From assembly GCF_014205165.1 (NCBI RefSeq), contig NZ_JACHMZ010000001.1, positions 3,392,501-3,456,500 on the forward strand: DNA of 64,000 nt. Reading direction: 5' to 3'. The notes under the pieces are model-generated. The model ran no database searches and was not told where the DNA came from. It saw only the letters and a list, made by a program, of their open reading frames with translations. The DNA is from Micromonospora carbonacea. Its GTDB lineage: Bacteria > Actinomycetota > Actinomycetes > Mycobacteriales > Micromonosporaceae. Each line of letters begins with the position of its first letter. Position 1 is the first letter of the stretch. This document shows positions 55,101 through 61,400 of the stretch, one piece after another. The position numbers and the translations under genes are program-made.

Positions 55101-55456
55101 GTCACCTCCCACGCGGCCGGCGGCCGGGCGTCGGCCGGCAGCGGCCCGCCGGTACCGGTCGAGACGGCCTTGCGGCCGTCGGGGGTGACCGCGCTCAGCT
55201 CGAAGCGGGTCCGCTCGGCGAAGGTCACGTCGAGTCGGCCGGTGACCCGCTCGCCGTCGGCGACGGTGAACGGCCGGACGAAGGCGACGTCGACGAGTTC
55301 GAGCGGGGCGAAGGCCCGGCGCTGGGCGACCCCGAGCAGGGCCATCTCCAGTTGTACGGACGCGGGCAGGATGCCGAAGCCGGAGGAACGGTGCTGGGCG
55401 ATGAACGGCTCGTGCCCCGCGAAGGTCTTCTCGTAGGTCTCAACCCGGTACGTCAC
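46157..55456 (-). CDS. PKS: DH-KR-ACP-KS3-DH-ACP-KS4-KR-ACP
   Basis: The roughly 3099-residue protein starts inside a DH (55456-54650; His in IAQHRSSGFGILPAS, Asp in LVDGVF). The order is then KR (54650-53330; GGHGGLG, Tyr in GGYAAANAYLDAY), ACP (53160-52960; YGINSIM), KS3 (52715-51470; DTLCSSS, ETHGTAT), DH (50870-50180; AHRVFGEETLPA, LDAALQ) and ACP (50010-49830; GIDSMLA). KS4 (49735-48490; DTLCSSS), a KR with pseudo-KR half (47900-46700; TGGLGAIG, DYALANAY) and ACP (46520-46300; GLDSLVI) finish the protein. No AT is present, so extender units must come in trans. The GTG at 55456 follows the upstream stop by ten bases; GAGGGA is close by. Its first domains complete the KS2-AT module of the preceding protein. 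Confidence 0.9.
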   Translation of the reverse strand: MTYRVETYEKTFAGHEPFIAQHRSSGFGILPASVQLEMALLGVAQRRAFAPLELVDVAFVRPFTVADGERVTGRLDVTFAERTRFELSAVTPDGRKAVSTGTGGPLPADARPPAAWEVTCPVPVPPERIYRGWAEAGLTYGPDFHTVRRLSVGAGAAEASLATVAQPVPWYSHPLLVDGVFQVVSCALQDLADGDAPGPMLPIGVARFTLYANLSALTTGVTVRVRRTAVQDAWSVADAVLLDPAGQVVAELTGVRMRRLPAHRSATAPGLLTRIEWTAADAPAPRRPATGTWVVLRHGGADAAGAATVRALRADGARVVEVLPEGPTPAAGADLRVVPQPDEAAFRQLWEELATPVEGVVHLWNTGPARPEQAELGGGLYACLAALKTLGQRQRTGRFLVVTERAQPVAAGDAPEPARAALWGLVRTAAIEYPGLRPRLVDLDLDPASADALAAELGGDGPVEVGYRAGRRHVPVRAPLRASDGGRPPVRRDGRYLILGGHGGLGLAVARRLAGDGAGLVALVSRSGGTGADADALAGIESYGCRTASFAADVAAPGALTAVVAEIRQRFGDLHGVVHAAGALRDGLLRGTTAEDVAQVLRPKVDGLHELTAAVAGTDLDFAVLFASVSGTFGNLGQGGYAAANAYLDAYAHARGAPWTSVDWGLWGEVGMGTGVAEQLRRRGVRPLGTVEALDALMTVLRDDVRQVVIAHPDAPAGTRAEAATGTASATPPTPVVPAAPVPAPATATGPAPAGDVDAGRTEDGLAEFLAERLGVDGFDRTAPLTDYGINSIMSVELAEELSRRWRVTLPATLFLEYGDFAELAAALATRYAAGPPAAPESAPAAPEPPVAAPATPTPAPAASTPTTPEPEPASVSTPAPVSMPASVSTPASVSMPASVSTPAPEPAARPAARGGDIAVVAVSGDLPGARDLTDLWPMLRSGADAFTEIPAHRWNIDEHFQRRGPEMTGTYCRTGAFVTAIDRLDPRFFGIAVREAQEMDPQQKLLLEHAWSVVDDSGCAGRRDVGVFVGATYTHHRDATGLDAVGPHTALGSMNAVLANRISYALDLTGPSQTVDTLCSSSLVALHQAVVSLRTGQCGAAIVAACHVGLTPWYYRSLSQLGALSPTRPRPFDDRADGFVPGEGAVAVMLKRLDDAERDGDRIHAVIRGAAVNHGGRGSALPVPRSEAQVAVIRAALADAGLAPADISLVETHGTATRLGDPIEIAALAEVFAGDRTEPVHVGSVKANIGHLEPASGLAGLVKVLLCLRHGEIPPLAGFETLGAHIALPAGRLAIPTEPRPWRSVGPRRAGISAFGMGGTNAHVVVEEYVPDPTGVAARPDEPVREHLLVLSAHTPQLLVRRIADVERLIGRDRSVDAGALCFSASVGRAHLPYRIAVLGATADELGAGLRQALRLGPDPSATVLRGATVLAGDPVPCGPDLAGRLAAYVPLTAERIAAGLRTPDGSPTAALAHLYVAGRDVDWRRFHAGGGQRRVPLPSYPFRDLAGPARPGPAGPSRPASPAAPDDRVLDRLLGAHRVFGEETLPAAFLVASGFARAAVLRRLAFTARGTGRHRLTGDASGDTTIFSYGGRPVGHLTVGPAEPADPAPEPVALDALRAGYPRTLDPAGLYAWFAAKHVDFGAPLRVIGHVAYGATGVLTQVDLADADPGVRAVAALDAALQTMAVLTLADPAASTLTYLPVSIGRAVRWGDPAGTRHVHLRLAGQDADGSRRAAATLLDAAGRALVLLDDVVYRPVAAGAPDPGRVTPPAAAPMPDRVPPASGPAAGQPPAGAVPAPSRPRVTEETVVDLVRAVLRDPQVSATSPLAAAGIDSMLATMVAAEVQDRLGATLSPVDVLQARDCRALTAVVASLVPDEPAAPAAPDAPPTPDAAPTGSDAATGGDARDMAIVGIACALPGATDPEGFWSLLAGGGSGVGPAPAFRWPADGDPDGTPVGGFLAQVDEFDARFFDFFAKQAEVLDPQVRWLLRTAWEALESAGTAPLSTPASTGVFVGASYQHYKDYNIPPELDAAAGLGNHNAFLANRVSYFLDLSGPSMTIDTLCSSSLVALHTAVRSIRSGECDQAIVAGVRLAMSPLHYTAMRNLRALSPTGASRAFDAAADGFVPGEGVVTVVVKPLADAVRDGDRIRGVIRGTAVNHGGRTSGLTVPSSSAQRDVILAALRDAGVGPEGIGLVEAHGTGTSLGDPIEVEGLTRAWREFTSRTQFCAIGSVKSNIGHLEPAAGLAGVVKVLLAFERELIPPTLHVNRPNDHIRFEESPFFVADQVVPWPRVVGVPRRGAVSAFGMGGVNAHVILEEPPVAAPRQPVPPRSHLVRVSAASEEAVRRLAAAYAEVFAASDDDRRTADLCHTANVGRSPLGYQSAVTGPTGPALAEQLRAVADGHLPVARVDAALAAAAPPATPDGPPDVWHEALADLARRGHPGIDWAALSAPGSRIVALPTYPFARGHYWHTRSAPATVATTAAAAPSSTAPQPAASAGAPTATAAAPEALCTRWRATAPRTGGSAYGVTVRVVAADRATEGVVSAALSAQGADIAAPGAPARALVVVADPAAPTDAEPDLSGFWEQLREVTATLPAQARVVWVEHRSAPVDEADRALLDPAAAARAFTVRAAAAEHRFAVAALDLDAGDPAETRARQIAAEFAALRPGVNTAVAYRRGIRYAPEQVAARPGPATPLDGDGYHLVTGGLGAIGRRLVAHLVRGGARRVGIVGRSPVDPGAEAFLAQLRPHAEVDYLRCDVADAAALADAAASFGSRWGRLLGVVHCSGGVNPFGSLRRRPWSEAARVAAPKVAGSRNVTRLARAQGAGYVALVSSIAGALPPAGRGLVDYALANAYQLALAEAAGDDGTTVTAHAWPNWVGIGMEADESVAAGHSITLDQALTGFTTHLRTGGGVVFPGAAAPDSAPPTAPPTASAQPAPTAPAMAAPAPTAPGPAAPRPASAARPAAEPAPATAAAPGPTYTLVRDAFVDVLGEDPGDCPLPDLGLDSLVIVDLTNAIERLGGITVDPSLVMRARTMADLAARLPGVAGAQPAAPQEAAGSGTPTPDADGPAPAPAPDLGALLRPLLVHGQQQGH
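48493..49356 (-). repeat. KS block shared with the KS2 gene region
   Basis: About 0.86 kb of KS4 matches KS2 (56905-57773) nearly base for base, except for a variable patch around 49120-49190 after the FSPTGAS-type motif. Its first 430 bases also match KS6 (about 41215-41643). Confidence 0.85.
52747..52836 (-). repeat. Five 18-bp tandem repeats in an inter-domain linker
   Basis: Five copies of an 18-bp unit (cgggTGTGGACACCGACG with C/A variation) encode alternating ASVSTP and ASVSMP hexapeptides in the linker between the first ACP and KS3. The linker is flexible and repeat expansion here keeps the frame. Confidence 0.85.
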
Positions 55457-55466
55457 GTTCCCTCGC

Positions 55467-58400
55467 TCAGTGCTCGTAGTGACGGTCGAACAGCGGATGG
55501 CCGCCGGCCTCGTCACCTGCGGTGGGTACGGAAACCTGTGCTTCGGGGCGACGGCGGTGCGCGGCGGCGGTCTCGTGGACGCGGGGCGCGCTCAGCTCGC
55601 GGCGTTCGAACGGGTAGGTGGGAATGGTGGTCGTGCGGTGTCCCTTGCCGGTGTGCACCCCCGCCCAGTCCACCTCACCCAGGCCCCGGCTGTAGAACTC
55701 CGCCACCGCCGCATGCAACTGCGCCTGATCCGAACGGTCGCGCCGCAACGTCGACAACCACACCAACCCCGGATCCGGCAACACCTGCTTCCCCAGACCC
55801 GCCAACACCGGATGAGCACCGATATCCCAGAACACCCCACCACCAGCCGCACCCACCAACCCCAACGCCTCACCGAACAACACCGGCCGACGAATCCCCA
55901 CACCCCACAACCCGGCATCGGCCACCGATTCCGCGTCATGCCACCCGCCAGTGATCGACGACGCGAAACCAACCCGCGGCGCCGACACCGCCACCCGCGA
56001 CACCGCCTCCGCAAACGGCTCGACCGCACCCGCCATCGCCTCCGAATGAAACGCATGACTCACCACCAGCCGCTGACACCGCAAACCAGAGTTCACGCAG
56101 AACGCGTCCACCACCTCGGCCGGACCCGACACCGTCACACTCCGCGGCCCATTGGACGCCGCCACCTCCAACCCCGGATAAGAACCCACCACCGACCCCA
56201 CCACCTCGGCCGCCTCGGCGAACACCGCCGCCATCGCCCCACCCGACCGCTGCCCCTGCATCAACGAGCCCCGCACCACCGCCAAACCCAACACATCCCC
56301 CAACCCGAACACCCCCGCCGCCCACGCCGCCGACAACTCACCCACCGAATGACCCACCACCAACCCCGGCCGGATCCCCCACGACTCCAACAACCGCACC
56401 AACCCCACCTGCACCGCCACAATCCCCACCTGCGCAAACCGCGTCTCCACCAACTCCTCACCCCGACCACCGAACAACAAATCCAACAACGGCACACCCA
56501 ACGACGACACCAACTCCGCACACTCATCCAACGCCGACCGGAACACCGGCTCCACCCCATACAAACCCCGAGCCATCCCCGCATACTGCGAACCCTGACC
56601 CGAAAACATGAACACCGACACCGGCGCCGCATTCACCAACCGACCCACCGGCCGACCACCCGCCGCCACCGCCGACAACCCCTCCACCACACCCACACCA
56701 TCCACACCCGACACCGCCACCCGGAACCGATGCGACGCCCGACCCACATTCGCCGTAAACCCGAAATCCCCCAACCCACCCACATCCGACACCGACGACA
56801 ACGCCCGCGCATAATCACCCGCCAACCGCCGCACACCCTCCTCACCCGACGCCGACACCCGCACCACAAACGACTCCTGAGCAATCGCCTCCCGCAGAGC
56901 GACAACCGGCGGCTCCTCCAGAATCACGTGAGCGTTCACCCCACCCATCCCGAACGCCGACACCGCACCCCGCCGCGGCGAACCCGCCACCCAAGGCCAC
57001 GGGAGAGCCTGATCGGCCACAAAGAACGGCGACTCCTCGAACCGGATATGATCATTCGGCCGGTTGACGTGCAACGTCGGCGGAATCAGCTCCCGCTCAA
57101 ACGCCAACAACACCTTCACCACACCAGCCAAACCCGCAGCCGGCTCCAAATGACCAATGTTCGACTTCACCGAACCAATCGCACAGAACTGCGTCCGCGA
57201 CGTGAACTCCCGCCACGCCCGCGTCAAACCCTCCACCTCGATCGGATCACCCAAAGACGTACCCGTGCCGTGGGCCTCCACCAGACCGATCCCGTCCGGA
57301 CCCACCCCCGCATCCCGCAACGCCGCCAGGATCACGTCCCGCTGCGCCGAGCTGCTCGGCACCGTCAACCCGCTCGTCCGGCCACCGTGGTTCACCGCCG
57401 TTCCCCGGATCACCCCACGGATCCGGTCCCCGTCACGCACCGCGTCGGCCAGAGGCTTGATCACCACCGTGACCACACCCTCCCCCGGCACGAACCCGTC
57501 CGCCGCCGCGTCGAACGCCCGCGACGCACCCGTCGGGGAGAACGACCGCAGCCGGGAGCCGAGCTGGAAGTACTGCGGGGACATCGCGAGGTGCACGCCG
57601 GCGACGATGGCCTGGTCGCACTCGCCGCTGCGGATGCTGCGCACCGCCGTGTGCAACGCCACCAACGACGACGAACACAACGTGTCGATCGTCATGCTCG
57701 GACCCGACAGATCCAGGAAATAACTCACCCGGTTCGCCAGGATCGCGTTGTGGTTGCCGAGGCCGGCGGCGGTCTGCACGACGTCGCCGACGACCATGTC
57801 GCGGTAGTGCTGGTAGCTGGCGCCGACGAACACGCCCGTCGACCGGTCGGCGGCGCGGCCGGAGAGCCCGGCGTCCTCCAGGGCCCGCCAGGCGGACTGG
57901 ATGAGGTGGCGCTGCTGGGGGTCGATCCACTGTGCCTCGGCGGGCGAGATCCGGAAGAACGCCGCGTCGAAGCCGGTCAGCTCGTCGACGAAGCCCGCGC
58001 GGCGCAGGTAGACGGTGCCGGGCTCGGCGTCCTCGGAGTAGTAGTCGTCGATGTCCCAGCGGGACTTGGGCACCTCGCGCAGGCAGTCCTCGCCCCTGGT
58101 GACGACCTCCCACAGCTCGTCCGGGCTGCCGGCGTTCGGGAAGACCCCGTCGAAGCCGACGATCGCCATGTCGTGCCGGTCGGTCGCCTGCCGCGCCGCC
58201 GGGGCCACCGCCGCCGGGGCCACGGGGGCGGCGGGGGCGGCCGCGACGGCAGGCGGCGGCGCGGCCGCCGGGGTGGGCGCGGGCGTCGGTGACCCGCCGG
58301 CCGGCGCTTCGGCCGGGGGCGCGACGGTCGGCGGCGCGGCCGGGGCGGCCTCGGCCCCGGGCACGGCGGTGACCCCGTACGTGTCGCGCAGCTCGGTGAC

Positions 58401-61400
58401 GAGGTTCTCCACGGTCCCCACTTCGAGCAGCAGCGTCACCGGGATGTCGACGCCGAGCCGGGCGCGGATGTCCTGGGCCAGGGACACGGCGAGCATCGAG
58501 TCGAGGCCCTGGGCCTCCAGCGGGCGGTCCAGTTCGAGGGACTCGACGTCGGTCTCCAGCCCTTCGGCGATCCACCGGGCCAGCGCCGGCCCGAGGGAGG
58601 CGGAGGCGGCGGAGCCGTTGGCGCGGTGGTGGCCGCTCGGCACGGCGGGGTGCGCGGGCGCGGCCGGGGCGCGGCCGTTGCCGGCGGCGGTCGTCGCGGT
58701 GGCCGCGCCGTCGTGCCGGGCCCGGTCCTGCGCGCCGGCGGAGCCGGGCTGGCCGGGCGGCGGGGCCGGGGAGATCCGCCGCCAGGTGATGCCCTCGGCC
58801 GTGAGCACGGGCCGGTCGCCGTCGAGGACGACGAGGCTGGCGGTGAGCAGGCCCGCGTCGGGCGCGCTGCCGCGGTCGCGGCGGGCGTAGACGCGCACGG
58901 CGGCGGGGAGCGGGGCGTGCACGGTCAGCCGCGCGATGGTGAAGGGCACGTACAGGCCCTGGGCCCCGCAGGCGGCGAGGGCCACCTGGAAGGCGCCGTC
59001 GAGCAGCCGGGCGTCGACCGCGCCGGTGGGGTCGCCGTCGGCGCGCAGGGCGCCGAGCGCCTGCCCGTACGCCGTGGACAGCGACCGCACGCAGCGGAAG
59101 CCGGGGCCGTAGCGCAGGCCGTTGCGGTCGAAGTCGCGGTACATCTCGTCGAGGCCGACCGGGGTGAAGCCGACCGCGCTCGCCGGGGGCGTGAGCGCCG
59201 GGTCGGCGGGCGTCGGCTCGGTCAGCTCCAGGTCGGCCACGACGCCGGAGGTGCCGTCCCGGAAGGTGATCCGGTCGCCGGTGCGCTCGGCGGTGAGCGT
59301 GGCCGGGGGCTGCACGGTCGCCCGGAAGGTGAGGTCCCGCAGGGCGTACGCGGCGCGGCCGACGACCTCGGCGACCTTGCCGGGGTAGCCGGAGCCGGGC
59401 AGCGTGGGGTTGCCCAGGACGACGTGCTCGCCGGCCTCGGGGTGCTCGCTCCACGTCCAGCCACGCGGGCGCGGCGGAGCCGCCGTGAGCTGCGCGGGGA
59501 CGGGTTCGAGCCAGAGGTGCTTCTCCTCGTGGGGCGCGGTGGGGAAGCGCACGGGGGCGCGTTCGGTGGCCGGGAGGGTGTCGCCGGCGACGAAGCGGCG
59601 GGCCGCCGCGTCGAGGGCGTCGCGGTCGACGCCCGGCGGCGCGATGGTGCCGCCGGTCGCCGCCGGGTCGACGACGCCGACGTGCAGGTTGCGGGTGCCC
59701 TCGGCGCGGGCGAGGAACAGCATGAGCTTGTCGTCGAGCTGCTCGACGGTGTCGACGACGCAGGCGAGCCGGTGGGTCGCCGCGGGGCGCTGGCGGCTGG
59801 CCACGCAGAGCCAGGCCAGCGGCGGGCAGTACGGCGAGCGCAGCAGCAGGACCAGTCGGCCGGCGAGGGTCCGCAGCCCTTCGGCGGAGTCCGCCGACAG
59901 GGTGAGCAGGCCGGGGCCGGCGTCGACGGGGGCCGGGGCGGGTCGCGGCGCGGCCGCGAGCACGGCGTGGGCGTTGACGCCGCCGAAGCCGAAGCTGCTG
60001 ACCCCGGCGACCCGGGGCCCCGTCCAGGGCACGAGCCGGTCGGGGACGAACAGCGGCGAGTCCTCGAAGCGGAAGCCGCGGTTGGGGAAGGTGAGGTTGG
60101 CCGAGGGCGGGATGCGCTCGGCCTGCAACGCCAGGATCGTCTTGATCAGCCCGGCGATGCCGGCCGCCGGTTCGAGGTGGCCGATGTTCGTCTTCACCGA
60201 CCCGACGGCCACGGTGGCGCGGCCGGACCCGCCGAGGGCGGCGCGCAGCGCCTCCAGCTCGATGAGGTCGCCGAGCTGGGTGCCGGTGCCGTGCGCCTCG
60301 ACGTAGCCGACGCCGTCGGCGTCGACGCCGGCCCGCCGCATCGCGGTGCGGATGACCGCCTCCTGGGCGGTGCTGCTGGGCGCGGTGAGGAACCCGGCGG
60401 CGCCGGTGTGGTTGACCGCGGCGCCCCGCACGAGGGCGAGGACCGGGTCGCCGTCGCGCTGGGCGTCGGCGAGCCGCTTGAGGACGAGCACCCCGGCGCC
60501 CTCGCCGCGGACGTAGCCGTCGGCGTCGTCGTCGAAGGTGCGGCAGACCCCGTTGGGCGAGAGCATGCCGTTGCGCAGGAAGGACCGGGTCTTGGTCGGG
60601 GTGAGGACCAGGTTGGCCGCGCCGACGACGGCGGCGTCGATCTCGCCGGTACGCAGGTACATGGCCGCCTGGTGCAGGGCGACCAGCGACGACGAGCAGG
60701 CCGTGTCGACGGCGAAGCTCGGCCCGGTCCAGTTGAACGCGTGCGACAGCCGGTTGGCGACCATGGACACGGCGGTGCCGGTGGCCACGTGCGGGTCGCC
60801 GGGGCCGATGCTGCCGGCCACCAGCTCGGGGAAGTCGCTGGCGATGGTGCCGACGAAGACGCCGGTGGCGGTGCCGAGGGAGGCGGCGTCGTGACCGCAG
60901 CTCTCCAGCGCCTCGTCGGTGACGCTGAGCAGGATGCGCTGCAACGGGTCCAGCCGCCGGGCTTCCCGGTCGGTGAGGTGGAAGCGGGCCGCGTCGAAGT
61001 ACTCGACGCGGTCGACCCAGCCGGTCGGCACCTCGTCGGCGTCGGTCCACAGGTGCGCCCAGCCCCGGTGGCCGGCCGGCGCGTCGCCGACGCTGGTGAC
61101 GCCGCCGGCGAGGTTGACCCAGAACTCGTCGGGGGTGGCCGCGCCGGGGAAGCGGCAGGCCATGCCGATGACGGCGAGGGCGTCGCCGTGGTCGGCGGGG
61201 GCGTCGGCGGGAACGTCGCCGTGGCCGGCGCGGGCCGTGTCGTGGCCGGCGCGGGCCCGGCCCTGGTCGGCGCGGGTGTCGCCCGCGGCCGGGGCGGCCG
61301 GGGGCGCGGCCGGCGGCCGGGGGCGGGCCGGTTCCGGCCGGTCGGCGGCCGGGGCGCCGGTCGCGGGCTGTTCCGCCGGGTCGGTCGCGGCCCCCGCCTC

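Noticed and set aside
55440..55560. Sequencing frameshift joining the first two PKS genes into one
   Set aside because: It cannot be excluded, but both ends have plausible stop and start signals ten bases apart, and the KS6-AT // DH-KR-ACP break in the same operon is unmistakable because another gene sits in it. It is kept as a finding on domain splitting rather than an error call.
42079..55954. Very long open frames on the plus strand opposite the PKS genes
   Set aside because: They read as Arg/Gly/Ala/Val/His-rich sequence without domains, mirror the minus-strand codons, and the minus-strand frames contain complete KS, DH, KR and ACP motifs. They are shadows of high GC content.
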